A stretch of 64,000 nucleotides of DNA, from contig NZ_BAGL01000063.1 in NCBI RefSeq assembly GCF_000308875.1, forward strand, positions 62,001 to 126,000, written 5' to 3'. How positions within the stretch are numbered: position 1 is the stretch's first letter; each line of letters begins with the position of its first letter. The stretch is from Nocardia transvalensis NBRC 15921. GTDB lineage: Bacteria > Actinomycetota > Actinomycetes > Mycobacteriales > Mycobacteriaceae. This document shows positions 1 to 8,584 of this stretch, one piece after another. The position numbers and the translations under genes are program-made. The notes below the pieces were generated by a model that saw only the letters and a list, made by a program, of their open reading frames with translations, was not told the origin of the DNA and did not search any database.

Positions 1-726
1 CGAGGACTGGGGACCAACCCCCAGCCCGGTTCTCCTGTACCCGCGCAGCCCGACGAGAAAGCCGCCGAGCACCGCGCGCGTTCGCGGCGTTCCCCGATTC
101 CCTGGACCATCTGGCTCGGCGCCGGTTTCGTCGTACCGCCGCCCGAGATCTTCCGGTTGCCGCCGCACCCCGCCGAAACCGGACCGTCGCTGCTGTCGCG
201 GCTGACCACGGGCGGGCAGTCCCGGGCCGCCGCGCAACACCGGTCACCCACGAGCGAGACCGATGTCGCCGTCCTGGACGACGACGGGTCCGACCTCTCC
301 TCCACCGGCGGCCTGCTGGTCCAGGCCGGCGCGTACCTGCGCGGGGACAAGTGGCTGCCGCAGCTGATCCGGTTCGCACTGGTCGGCGGGCTCAGCAATA
401 TCGGCTACTTCCTGCTGTTCATGGCCTGCTACGGCGGCGGCCCGCAACTGGCGAACCTCACCGGTTCGGTGGTGAGCACCGCGCTGGCCAACGAGATGCA
501 CCGCCGCCTGACCTTCCACGCCGCCGATCGCGTCGGCTGGCTCACCGCCCAGCTCGAGGGCGGCGGCCTGGCCCTGGCCGGCCTCGCCATCACCTCCGCC
601 TCCCTGGCCGTCCTCGATTTCCTCGCCCCCGGCATGGACGACGTCGTCGAGGCCCTCGCGGTTATCGGCATCACCGCCGCCGTAGGCGCCCTCCGCTTCA
701 TCACCCTCCGCCTCTGGGTCTTCTGA
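1..726 (+). CDS. GtrA-like integral membrane protein, 5' end outside window
   Basis: The frame is open from the first base with no stop and keeps strongly G/C-biased third positions, so the N-terminus probably lies outside the window; a TTG at 157 is only a fallback start. About 241 residues are visible. The first 120 are polar and Pro/Asp-rich with one short hydrophobic patch. The last 120 hold four hydrophobic segments beginning LIRFALVGGLSNIGYF, the pattern of the GtrA family, followed by a basic end. GtrA-family proteins are small four-helix membrane proteins implicated in moving lipid-linked sugars or in cell-wall polysaccharide assembly. The long polar N-terminal part is not typical of GtrA. 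The family call is fairly safe; the substrate is unknown. Confidence 0.7.
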   Translation, partial: RGLGTNPQPGSPVPAQPDEKAAEHRARSRRSPIPWTIWLGAGFVVPPPEIFRLPPHPAETGPSLLSRLTTGGQSRAAAQHRSPTSETDVAVLDDDGSDLSSTGGLLVQAGAYLRGDKWLPQLIRFALVGGLSNIGYFLLFMACYGGGPQLANLTGSVVSTALANEMHRRLTFHAADRVGWLTAQLEGGGLALAGLAITSASLAVLDFLAPGMDDVVEALAVIGITAAVGALRFITLRLWVF

Positions 727-1047
727 CACCTTCCCGCACCCCCTGCGTACTCCCGCACCCTCTCCAGCCCTCCGCAACCCGTGCGGGAAGCGGGAAGGGG
801 TGCGGGAACGAGCTGGTCACACGAGTAAGGAACCGGCGGGGAGTACCCGGCGTCCAAACAGAGCAAACGCAGAGCCGAGTACTCGATGTGGAGGTTCAGT
901 CATGCAGCCTTGCCGGGGATGTCGCACGTCGGCGCGCAGCGGAACGCGCTCGGACCCGGTGCGGGTCCGCCCCTTCGTCGGGCCGGCCGCGTTCTGCGAC
1001 CGGTTCACCCCGCAGCGCCGGTGGCCTCGCCACGATCGCGAGCCCGA
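727..1047. other. Intergenic region with a 12-bp inverted repeat
   Basis: This gap contains a perfect 12-bp inverted repeat, TTCCCGCACCCC at 731-742 and its complement at 797-808, starting 4 bases after the GtrA-like stop. The arms are 54 bases apart and a further copy of CCCGCACCC lies between them. It could fold as a long terminator-like stem. An in-frame ATG for the next gene exists at 886, but the stretch up to 1047 has weaker coding character. Confidence 0.4.
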
Positions 1048-2091
1048 ATGACCACCCCCGCGCCCGGCGGTCCCCCGCTGCCGGGTCCGTGGATCGGCTG
1101 CGCGGACGACGCGTGGGAGGGCGACGGGATCCACCGGCGCCGGGTGGCCGTCCGGCACGGGGTGAGCGATGCCGAGATCCGGCGGCGGTGCAGCGGCGGG
1201 CGGTGGCTACGGCTGCGGCGCGGCTCGTACGCCGACGAGGCGGCGTTCGCGGGACTGGACGCGGTGGCGCGGCATCGGGTGCTGGCCGACGCGGTCCTGC
1301 CCGAGCTGTCGGCGGAGGCGATTCTCAGTCATCAGTCGGCGGCGGTCGTCTACGGCGCTCCGGTGTGGGTCGCCCTGCTGGACCGCGTCGATGTCACGCG
1401 CAACCGGCGCAACGGCGGCCGCATCCGACCGGGGACGAAGGTGCACTGCGCTCCGGTGGAGACGGTGGCCGAACTGGACGGCTTCGTCCTGACCACACCG
1501 GCCCGCACCATCGTCGACCTCGCGCGCACGGTGCCGTTCGAGGCGGCGGTCGTCGCGGGCGACGCGCTGGCCCGCGAATACGGCGTCACCCCAGGCGATC
1601 TGGCCGTGGAGCTGGAGGCGGCGAAGCGACGGCACGGGATCGCGGCGGCCCGCCGGGTGGTCGGCTTCCTCGACCCGCACAGCGAGAGCGCCGGCGAATC
1701 CCGCAGCCGGGTCATGCTGCGGCGACTCGATCTGCCCAGGCCGCGCTGCCAGGGCGACGTCTACGGCGACGGACGCCTGCTGGGCCGCGTCGACTTCTTC
1801 TTCGGCGACACCGGCGTCGTCGGCGAATTCGACGGCCGCGTGAAATACGGCCGCCTCCTCCGCCCCGGCGAGCAACCGGGAGACGCGGTCTTCGCCGAGA
1901 AGAAACGCGAAGACGCCCTGCGCGCCACCGGTTTACAGGTGGTCCGCTGGACCTGGGACGAGATCCCCACCGACGAGGTCGCCACCCGTCTCCGCGCCGC
2001 CCTGACCCGAGCCCGCCGATCCCGCCCCGACGCCGTCATCCGCCAGGCCCCGCTTCCCGAGCCCAAACCCCTTGCCCTACACGAACTGTGA
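1048..2091 (+). CDS. AbiEi-like winged-helix protein with nuclease-type C-terminal domain
   Basis: 347 residues from ATG 1048; an upstream ATG at 886 would add 54 residues of poor quality. The first 50 residues (VAVRHGVSDAEIRRR, then a gRWLRLRRGSY motif) resemble the winged helix of type IV antitoxins of the AbiEi family. The middle part has the ILSHQSAAVVYG and TTPARTIVDLAR motifs common in actinobacterial members of this group. The C-terminal 100 residues follow a PD-(D/E)XK-like order: RVDFFF, a GEFDGRVKYGR acidic segment, then KKREDAL and LQVVRWTWDEI, similar to very-short-patch/DUF559 endonuclease folds. No AbiEii-type nucleotidyltransferase toxin lies next to it, so it is not an obvious toxin-antitoxin pair. 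Function is not established; DNA binding or cleavage is inferred. Confidence 0.65.
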   Translation: MTTPAPGGPPLPGPWIGCADDAWEGDGIHRRRVAVRHGVSDAEIRRRCSGGRWLRLRRGSYADEAAFAGLDAVARHRVLADAVLPELSAEAILSHQSAAVVYGAPVWVALLDRVDVTRNRRNGGRIRPGTKVHCAPVETVAELDGFVLTTPARTIVDLARTVPFEAAVVAGDALAREYGVTPGDLAVELEAAKRRHGIAAARRVVGFLDPHSESAGESRSRVMLRRLDLPRPRCQGDVYGDGRLLGRVDFFFGDTGVVGEFDGRVKYGRLLRPGEQPGDAVFAEKKREDALRATGLQVVRWTWDEIPTDEVATRLRAALTRARRSRPDAVIRQAPLPEPKPLALHEL

Positions 2092-2145
2092 ACGGCCGGG
2101 CCAGGCCACTCCCCGGCCGGGTGGTGTACCTGTTAGCGTTCGGGA

Positions 2146-2631
2146 ATGGGCGGAGCATTGTGTTCCGGATCGTTCGATCCGGTGACGTACGGGCATCTCG
2201 ACGTGATCGCGCGGGCGGCCGCGCAGTTCGACGAGGTCGTCGTGACCGTGATGATCAACAAGAGCAAGCAGGGCATGTTCAGCGTCGACGAGCGCATGGA
2301 GATGTTGCGGGAGAGCACCTCCGACCTGCCGAACGTCCGGGTCGAGTCGTGGTACGGACTGCTGGTGGACTTCGCCCGGGAGCAGGGCATCACGGCGATC
2401 GTCAAGGGCCTGCGCGACTCCACCGACTTCGCCTACGAAACACAGATGGCGCAGATGAACAGGAAGCTGTCCGGCGTCGACACGTACTTCCTCGCCGCCA
2501 ACCCGGTCTACAGCTTCCTGTCCAGCTCCCTGGTGAAGGAGGTCGCGACCTTCGGCGGCGATGTCACCGACATGCTCCCCGCCGGCGTGCACAAGCGCCT
2601 CCTCGCCCGCCTCGCCGAACGCCGGGGCTGA
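2146..2631 (+). CDS. coaD: Phosphopantetheine adenylyltransferase
   Basis: Transfers AMP from ATP to 4'-phosphopantetheine, the penultimate step of coenzyme A synthesis, in the cytoplasm. The 161-residue length is normal. The nucleotidyltransferase motif GSFDPVTYGHLD is at residues 8-19, and the C-terminal SSSLVKEVA stretch matches the conserved active-site helix. GIVKGLR-type phosphate-binding residues are present as AIVKGLRDSTDF. ATG 2146 gives the standard N-terminus. In M. tuberculosis coaD follows pyc and rsmD on the same strand; here it is on the opposite strand, separated from them by two other genes, so a local inversion or insertion has broken that arrangement. It converges on the flavoprotein gene with only 10 bases between the stops. 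Confidence 0.96.
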   Translation: MGGALCSGSFDPVTYGHLDVIARAAAQFDEVVVTVMINKSKQGMFSVDERMEMLRESTSDLPNVRVESWYGLLVDFAREQGITAIVKGLRDSTDFAYETQMAQMNRKLSGVDTYFLAANPVYSFLSSSLVKEVATFGGDVTDMLPAGVHKRLLARLAERRG

Positions 2632-2641
2632 CCCGCCCGGC

Positions 2642-3661
2642 TCACATGCCGTGGCGGCGGTCCCCTCCCACCAGGTCGCTCACGCGGGACTCCACGGCGG
2701 CCGAGAAGGGAGCGCGGGCGGCCTCGACCGCGAGGCGGGTCTCCTCGGTGATCAGGTCGGCATTGATGTGCGCGCCCGCGAGGGCGCCCGCCGCGGCGGC
2801 ATTGCCGACCTGGGCCGAGAGATCGGTCACGTTGCCCGCCACCCAGACTCCGGGCACCTCGGTGCGCCCGGTCGGGTCTGCGGGAATGTTCTCGCCCATA
2901 CCGCTCACGTGCGGCACCGCGCGCAGTCCCAGATCCGCCAGGAAGCCCGCGCGGGCCACCATGCGCGACGGGGCCGCCAGCACCTGCCGGGCGACAACGG
3001 TGCCGTCCGCCAGGCGGATACCCGTCAGGCGGTCGTCGAGGATCTCCAGCGACTTCACTTCCCCGACCACGACGCGAATACCGCGCGCGGCCAACTGTTC
3101 CGCCTGTTCACCGGTCGGCGCATCGATACTGTGGCAGAACAGCGTGACGTCATCGCTCAACTGCCGCCACAGCAGCGCCCCGTGCACCGCCATCGGCCCG
3201 GTGCCGAGCACACCGATGGCCTGGTCACGCACCTCCCACCCGTGGCAGTACGGGCAGTGCACGACATCGCGGCCCCAGCGATCCCACAGTCCGGCGATCT
3301 CGGGCAGCTCGTCGGTCAACCCGCTCGCCACCAGTAGCCGCCGGGCCCGCACGGTCCGCCCGTCCGACAGCGACACCGTGAACCCGTCGCCGTCGCGCGT
3401 GACGGTCTCGACGGTCGCGGCCACCACGTGCCCGCCGTAACCCCGCACCTCGGCGCGGCCGCGCTCGACCAACTCGGCCGGAGGCATCCCCTCTCTCGCG
3501 AGCAGGCCGTGCACGCCGTCCGCCGGTGCGTTGCGCGGATCGCCCGCATCGAGCACCACCACCGACCGGCGGGCCCGGGCCAGCATCAGCGCTCCGTTCA
3601 GACCCGCCGCACCGCCGCCGACCACCACCACGTCGTATTCGCTCGTCAATTCATCGGTCAC
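2642..3661 (-). CDS. Thioredoxin-reductase-like FAD/NAD(P)-dependent oxidoreductase
   Basis: 339 residues from GTG 3661, chosen because a strong AAGGAGG lies 8 bases upstream; an ATG at 3688 is in frame but has no such site. An FAD-binding VVVGGGAAGLNGA motif is at residues 12-24, a redox-active CPYC at residues 136-139, an NADP-binding GVLGTGPMAVHGA follows, and the second FAD motif GVWVAGNVTD is near the C-terminus. This is the architecture of low-molecular-weight thioredoxin reductases, but the CPYCHGWE variant marks the actinobacterial NAD(P)/FAD-dependent oxidoreductase subgroup that is often not the housekeeping TrxB. No thioredoxin gene is adjacent. It is divergent from an XRE/cupin regulator with 83 bases between, so control by that regulator is a reasonable inference. 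Confidence 0.88.
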   Translation of the reverse strand: MTDELTSEYDVVVVGGGAAGLNGALMLARARRSVVVLDAGDPRNAPADGVHGLLAREGMPPAELVERGRAEVRGYGGHVVAATVETVTRDGDGFTVSLSDGRTVRARRLLVASGLTDELPEIAGLWDRWGRDVVHCPYCHGWEVRDQAIGVLGTGPMAVHGALLWRQLSDDVTLFCHSIDAPTGEQAEQLAARGIRVVVGEVKSLEILDDRLTGIRLADGTVVARQVLAAPSRMVARAGFLADLGLRAVPHVSGMGENIPADPTGRTEVPGVWVAGNVTDLSAQVGNAAAAGALAGAHINADLITEETRLAVEAARAPFSAAVESRVSDLVGGDRRHGM

Positions 3662-3718
3662 CACGACCACCTCCTTGCCGACCACCATGCGGGCGCATCG
3701 GTCCCCTGTGCAAACTTC

Positions 3719-3735
3719 TTTGCCGGAATGGCAAA
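3719..3735. promoter_or_regulatory. Putative operator of the XRE/cupin regulator
   Basis: TTTGCCGGAATGGCAAA is an inverted repeat (TTTGCC, 5-base spacer, GGCAAA) ending 2 bases before the GGAGGA ribosome-binding site of the XRE/cupin gene. A related half-site CAAAC/TTTG lies just upstream at 3711-3721. A 15-of-17 match occurs at 63724-63740, upstream of a paralogous regulator, which supports it as a true binding site. Autoregulation, and control of the divergent flavoprotein gene, are inferred. Confidence 0.6.
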
Positions 3736-3744
3736 CTGGAGGAC

Positions 3745-4332
3745 ATGGAAGATGTCGATCGGACACTGGACGCGGTCGGCCCGCGACTACGGGCGCTGCG
3801 ACGGCAACGCGAAACCACGCTCGCGGACCTGTCGGCGGCGACGGGCATCTCGGTGAGCACCCTGTCGCGCCTGGAGTCGGGCACCCGGCGGCCGACGCTG
3901 GAACAGCTGCTGCCGCTGGCGCGGGCACACGGCGTCACCCTCGACGAGCTGGTCGACGCCCCGCCGACCGGAGATCCGCGGGTGCACATGCGCCCGGTCA
4001 CCCATCACGGCCTGACGATGGTGCCGCTGACCCGGCGCGCCGGCGGTATCCAGGCATACAAGATGGTGCTGAGCCCCGAGGACCGCCCGGGCGAGCCGCG
4101 GCAGCAGACCCATGAGGGCTACGACTGGGTCTACGTCCTCAACGGGCGGCTGCGCCTCGTTCTCGGCGAACACGATCTGGTGCTGGCGCCGGGCGAGGCG
4201 GCCGAATTCGACTGCCGGGTGCCGCACTGGTTCGGCGCGGCGGGCGACGAACCGGTGGAACTCCTCAGCCTCTTCGGCAAACAGGGCGAACGCGCCCATC
4301 TGCGAGCGCGCCCCAAAGAGCCAGGCGCATAA
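3745..4332 (+). CDS. XRE-family regulator with C-terminal cupin domain
   Basis: 195 residues from ATG 3745, preceded by GGAGGA. Residues 11-65 form a helix-turn-helix of the Cro/C1 type (TTLADLSAATGISVSTLSRLESG). Residues 105-185 form a small cupin barrel with THEGYDWVYVLNGRLRLVLGE and the PGEAAEF turn. Such proteins usually repress their own and neighbouring genes and release DNA on binding a small molecule in the cupin pocket. The divergent neighbour is a thioredoxin-reductase-like flavoprotein, so a redox or detoxification signal is possible. The first 73 residues are closely similar to those of the truncated gene at 63782, and the two promoters share an operator-like palindrome. Confidence 0.88.
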   Translation: MEDVDRTLDAVGPRLRALRRQRETTLADLSAATGISVSTLSRLESGTRRPTLEQLLPLARAHGVTLDELVDAPPTGDPRVHMRPVTHHGLTMVPLTRRAGGIQAYKMVLSPEDRPGEPRQQTHEGYDWVYVLNGRLRLVLGEHDLVLAPGEAAEFDCRVPHWFGAAGDEPVELLSLFGKQGERAHLRARPKEPGA

Positions 4333-4344
4333 CGCCTTTCGATA

Positions 4345-4902
4345 TCAGGAGACGTATTCCGCCGACTCGATACGGGTTTCGCCGTAACGCCGCGCTTTGA
4401 GCACGGAAAACGCCGGGGGCCACACGATTTCCGGCGACCTGGTAGGCCGCTCGACCACCACGAGAGCATCCTCGGCCAGCCAGCCGTTGCCCGCCAGCGC
4501 GGTGAGGTCGGCCGCCACCTCGGCGCCCTCCACCGCATACGGCGGATCGGAGAACACCAGATCGTAGGGCGTCGCGGGCGTGCCCGACAGCACGGAACCC
4601 ACCGCACCGACCCGCAATTCGGCGCCGGGCAGGCCGAGTTCGGCGATATTCCCCCGCACGACCGCCGCGGCCTTCCGATCGGATTCGACGAGCAGCGCGT
4701 GCGCGGCCCCCCGCGACAGCGCCTCCAGCCCGAGCGCCCCCGACCCCGCGTACAGGTCGAGCACGCGCACCCCCTCGAAATCCATCCGCGCCGCGAGCGC
4801 GTTGAACAGCGCCTCCCGCACCCGGTCCGAGGTAGGCCGGGTCCCGGCCCCTGGCACCCGCAACCGCCTCCCCCCGGCCACCCCGGACACGATCCGCGTC
4901 AT
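4345..4902 (-). CDS. rsmD: 16S rRNA (guanine966-N2)-methyltransferase
   Basis: Methylates N2 of G966 of 16S rRNA in the small ribosomal subunit, using SAM. 185 residues from ATG 4902; a longer form beginning at ATG 4926 overlaps the pyc stop, but MTRIVSG matches the usual start. The SAM-binding motif VLDLYAGSGALGLEALSRGA and the catalytic motif DPPY are both present, as is the N-terminal GRRLRVP...RPTSDRVREALFN signature. It lies 24 bases downstream of pyc on the same strand and is probably cotranscribed with it, as in mycobacteria. Confidence 0.95.
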   Translation of the reverse strand: MTRIVSGVAGGRRLRVPGAGTRPTSDRVREALFNALAARMDFEGVRVLDLYAGSGALGLEALSRGAAHALLVESDRKAAAVVRGNIAELGLPGAELRVGAVGSVLSGTPATPYDLVFSDPPYAVEGAEVAADLTALAGNGWLAEDALVVVERPTRSPEIVWPPAFSVLKARRYGETRIESAEYVS

Positions 4903-4926
4903 TCCGCCACCCTCACCGAAACTCAC

Positions 4927-7900
4927 TCACTCGGGGGCGGTTTCGTTGAGGCGGAGGTCTACCAGGAGGTCGCCGCCCTCGACCTGCTGAACCTTGCCGA
5001 TGGCCACGCGGCGGACGGCGCCGGCGCGGGGCGCGGTGATGGCGGCCTCCATCTTCATGGCCTCGATGGTGCCGATGGTGTCGCCCGCGGCGACCGTATC
5101 GCCCTCGGAGACAACCAGGGTCACGACTCCGGCGAACGGCGCGGCGATATGGCCGGGGTCGGTCTTGTCGGCCTTCTCGGCGGCGGGGACGTCACTGGAG
5201 ACGGACCGGTCGCGGACCGTGATCGGGCGCAGCTGACCGTTGAGGATGCACATCACCGTGCGCATACCGCGCTCGTCGGGTTCGGAGATGGCCTCCAGGC
5301 CGATGAGGAGCGTGACGCCCTTCTCCAGCTGGACCCGGTGCTCCTCGTTGTGACGCAGGCCGTAGAGGAACTGGTTGGCCGACAGGCCGGAGGTGTCGCC
5401 GTATTTCTCACGGTGCGCGGCGAATTCGGCGGCGGGTCCCGGGAACAGCAAGCGGTTCAACGTCTCCCGCCGTTCCTCCGAGGTTCCCGCGAGCGCCGCC
5501 TCGTCGGCGGCGGTCAGCTGGGATTCGGGCTTGGCCGCGCCGCGCCCGGCCAGCGCGCGGCTGCGGAACGGTTCCGGCCAGCCACCGGCCGGAGTGCCGA
5601 GTTCGCCACGCAGGAAACCGATCACGGAATCGGGGATGTCGAAGCTGCCCGGATCGCGGGCGAAGTCCTCGACCGCCACGCCCGAACCCACCAGCGACAG
5701 CGCCAGGTCGCCGACCACCTTCGACGACGGCGTCACCTTCACCAGCCGTCCCAGAAGCCGGTCCGCCGCCGCGTATTTCGCCTCGACCTCCTCGAACCGG
5801 TCGCCGAGGCCCAGCGCGATCGCCTGCTGCCGCAGATTCGACAGCTGTCCGCCCGGAATCTCGTGGTGGTAGACGCGGCCGGTCGGCCCCGGAAGCCCGG
5901 ATTCGAAGGGCGCGTACACCTTTCGCAGCGCCTCCCAGTACGGCTCCAGATCGCACACGTTCCCGAGGTCCAGCCCGCTGTCGTACGGCGAATTGGCCGC
6001 CGCCGCGACGATCGCCGACAGCGCGGGCTGAGACGTGGTGCCCGCCATCGGCGCCGACGCCCCGTCGACCGCGTCGGCGCCGGCCTGCCACGCCGCCAGA
6101 TACGTGGCCAGCTGGCCGCCCGGGGTGTCGTGGGTGTGCACGTGGACCGGCAGGTCGAAGTTCTCCCGCAGCGCGGTCACCAGCGTGTGCGCGGCGGGCG
6201 CGCGCAGCAGCCCGGCCATATCCTTGATGGCGATGACGTGCGCCCCGGCCTGCACGATCTGCTCGGCCAGCTTCAGGTAGTAGTCGAGCGTGTAGAGGTT
6301 CTCGTCCGGATTCGACAGGTCGCCGGTGTAGCTCATCGCGACTTCCGCCACGGCCGTGCCGGTTTCGCGCACGGCGTCGATGGCGGGGCGCATCTGGTCG
6401 ACGTTGTTCAGCGCGTCGAAGATGCGGAAGATGTCGATACCGGTGGCGGTGGCCTCGGAGACGAACGCGCGCGTGACCTGTTCGGGATACGGCGTGTACC
6501 CGACGGTGTTTCGGCCGCGCAGCAGCATCTGCAGGCAGATGTTCGGGATCGCCTCGCGCAGCGCCGCCAGGCGCTCCCACGGATCCTCGTGCAGGAATCG
6601 CAGCGCCACATCGTAGGTCGCGCCGCCCCAGCACTCGATCGACAGCAGTTCCGGCGTCAGCCGCGAGACGTGTCCGGCGACCTGGATCAGGCTGTTGGTG
6701 CGTACTCGCGTCGCCAGCAGCGACTGGTGCGCGTCGCGGAAGGTGGTGTCGGTCACCGCGATTCCCCGCTGTTCGCGCAACGCCCGCGCGAAACCCTCGG
6801 GGCCCAGGCTCAGCAGCCGCTGCCGCGACCCGTCCGGCGGCGGCACCGCCAGATCGATCGGGGGCAGCTTGTCGTGCGGGTACACCGCGGTCGGGCGCTC
6901 GCCGTGCGGCTTGTTGACGGTGACGTCGGCGAGGTAGGTCAGGATCTTGGTGCCGCGGTCGGCGGAGGCCCGCTGGGTCAGCAGGTACGGCCGCTCATCG
7001 ATGAACGAGGTGGTGACCCGCCCGGCCCGGAAGTCCGGATCGTCCAGGACCGCTTGCAGGAACGGGATATTCGTCGAGACGCCGCGGATGCGGAATTCGG
7101 CGACCGCGCGCCGCGCCCGCGCCACCGCCTGGCCGAAATCGCGCCCGCGACAGGTGAGCTTCACCAGCATCGAGTCGAAGTGCGCCCCGACCTCGGCACC
7201 CAGATTGGCGCCGCCGTCCAGACGGATGCCGCCACCGCCCGGACTGCGGTAGGCGGTGATGCGGCCGGTGTCGGGGCGGAATCCGTTGGCCGGATCCTCG
7301 GTGGTGATGCGGCACTGTAACGCCGCCCCGCGGATCGCGACCGAATCCTGGCTCAGGCCGAGGTCTTCCAGCGACTCGCCCCCGGCGATCCGCAGCTGCG
7401 CCCCCACCAGATCCACATCGGTGATCTCCTCGGTCACCGTGTGCTCCACCTGGATTCGCGGATTCATCTCGATGAACACGTGATTGCCGCGCTCGTCCAG
7501 CAGGAATTCCACGGTGCCCGCGCAGGAATAGCCGATCTGCCGCGCGAAGGCCACCGCGTCGGCGCAGATCCGTTCGCGCAGTGCGGGATCCAGATTCGGC
7601 GCGGGCGCCAGCTCGATCACCTTCTGGTGCCGCCGCTGCAGCGAACAGTCCCGCTCGAACAGATGCATGACGTTGCCGTGCTGATCGGCGAGGATCTGCA
7701 CCTCGATGTGGCGGGGGTTGACCACCGCCTGCTCCAGGAACACGGTCGCGTCCCCGAACGCCGATTCGGCCTCGCGCATCGCGGCCTCGATCGACTCCCG
7801 CAGCTGCGCGCGATCCCCGACCCGCCGCATACCGCGCCCGCCACCACCGGCGACGGCCTTGACGAAGACCGGGAACCGCAGCGACTCCGACGCGGTGAGC

Positions 7901-8334
7901 AGTTCCTCCACATCGGCCGACGGGGCGCTCGAATCCAGGACCGGCAGGCCCGCGGCCCGGGCGGCGGCGATCGCGCGCGCCTTGTTGCCGGTCAGCTCCA
8001 GCACCTCGGACGAGGGACCGATGAATGTGATGCCCTCGCGGGCGCAGGCCGCGGCCAAGTCCGGATTCTCGGACAGGAAGCCGTACCCCGGGTAGATCGC
8101 GTCGGCGCCGGCGGTCCGGGCGGCCTTGATGATCTCCTCGATGGACAGGTACGCCCGCACGGGGTGGCCCGGCACGCCGATCTGGTAGGACTCGTCGGCC
8201 TTGAGCCGGTGCACCGAGTTGCGATCCTCGTAGGGGAAGACCGCGACGGTGCCGATGCCGAGTTCGTAGGCGGCGCGGAACGCTCGAATGGCGATTTCCC
8301 CGCGGTTGGCGACCAGCACTTTGGAGAACATCAA
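4927..8334 (-). CDS. pyc: Pyruvate carboxylase
   Basis: Biotin-dependent carboxylation of pyruvate to oxaloacetate, the main anaplerotic reaction from C3 units. The 1135-residue length is that of the single-chain alpha4 enzyme. Order of domains: biotin carboxylase (residues 1-460; GGGGRGMRRV and the EMNPRIQVEHTVTEE motif), carboxyltransferase with the ATP/metal motifs FRDAHQSLLATR and HTHDTPG (about 540-950), and a C-terminal biotinyl domain with the biotin-accepting lysine in EAMKME near residue 1100. Start ATG 8334 (a second ATG follows at once) has no strong ribosome-binding site. A TTTGCGAA sequence at 8413-8420 upstream resembles sites near the RamB/PrpR-like gene in this window; a link is speculative. 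Confidence 0.97.
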   Translation of the reverse strand: MMFSKVLVANRGEIAIRAFRAAYELGIGTVAVFPYEDRNSVHRLKADESYQIGVPGHPVRAYLSIEEIIKAARTAGADAIYPGYGFLSENPDLAAACAREGITFIGPSSEVLELTGNKARAIAAARAAGLPVLDSSAPSADVEELLTASESLRFPVFVKAVAGGGGRGMRRVGDRAQLRESIEAAMREAESAFGDATVFLEQAVVNPRHIEVQILADQHGNVMHLFERDCSLQRRHQKVIELAPAPNLDPALRERICADAVAFARQIGYSCAGTVEFLLDERGNHVFIEMNPRIQVEHTVTEEITDVDLVGAQLRIAGGESLEDLGLSQDSVAIRGAALQCRITTEDPANGFRPDTGRITAYRSPGGGGIRLDGGANLGAEVGAHFDSMLVKLTCRGRDFGQAVARARRAVAEFRIRGVSTNIPFLQAVLDDPDFRAGRVTTSFIDERPYLLTQRASADRGTKILTYLADVTVNKPHGERPTAVYPHDKLPPIDLAVPPPDGSRQRLLSLGPEGFARALREQRGIAVTDTTFRDAHQSLLATRVRTNSLIQVAGHVSRLTPELLSIECWGGATYDVALRFLHEDPWERLAALREAIPNICLQMLLRGRNTVGYTPYPEQVTRAFVSEATATGIDIFRIFDALNNVDQMRPAIDAVRETGTAVAEVAMSYTGDLSNPDENLYTLDYYLKLAEQIVQAGAHVIAIKDMAGLLRAPAAHTLVTALRENFDLPVHVHTHDTPGGQLATYLAAWQAGADAVDGASAPMAGTTSQPALSAIVAAAANSPYDSGLDLGNVCDLEPYWEALRKVYAPFESGLPGPTGRVYHHEIPGGQLSNLRQQAIALGLGDRFEEVEAKYAAADRLLGRLVKVTPSSKVVGDLALSLVGSGVAVEDFARDPGSFDIPDSVIGFLRGELGTPAGGWPEPFRSRALAGRGAAKPESQLTAADEAALAGTSEERRETLNRLLFPGPAAEFAAHREKYGDTSGLSANQFLYGLRHNEEHRVQLEKGVTLLIGLEAISEPDERGMRTVMCILNGQLRPITVRDRSVSSDVPAAEKADKTDPGHIAAPFAGVVTLVVSEGDTVAAGDTIGTIEAMKMEAAITAPRAGAVRRVAIGKVQQVEGGDLLVDLRLNETAPE

Positions 8335-8584
8335 CTTAAGGTACCTGGCTCATCGGCGGCGCCGGACGCCGAATACGGCTTCGCAGCCAACCTCACAACA
8401 GAAACGTGTCCGTTTGCGAAGATGCGTAATCCGCCGGTAACGGGCCGGAAGCGGTCTTCGCAGGCCCGCCACACGCGTCCGGCCGGCCGGACGCGACGGC
8501 GCCCGTAGGGGAATATCCGGTTGCCCTCATGCCTTATCCTCTTCTACGCAGCTGGTTCGCTGCGCCGGCGAGTTGGAGCCCCGA
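8335..8584. other. Divergent intergenic region upstream of pyc and the riboswitch
   Basis: Contains no convincing gene. It must hold the pyc promoter on the minus strand and the metE leader promoter on the plus strand. The only motif I can point to is TTTGCGAA at 8413-8420, with a GC-rich palindromic stretch (GTCCGGCCGGCCGGAC) at 8478-8493. Confidence 0.4.

Noticed and set aside
886..1047. Upstream start for the AbiEi-like gene at ATG 886
   Set aside because: The 54 extra residues are Arg/Pro/Ala-rich and unlike the family N-terminus; the winged helix begins naturally after ATG 1048.
1048..2091. Toxin-antitoxin pair
   Set aside because: Only the antitoxin-like winged helix is present. No toxin-like nucleotidyltransferase lies on either side, so a pair cannot be claimed.
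4699..7320. 873-codon open frame on the plus strand antisense to pyc
   Set aside because: Long antisense frames are expected opposite high-GC genes because third positions are G/C. It has Arg/Gly/Val-rich low-complexity translation, no family motifs and no ribosome-binding site.
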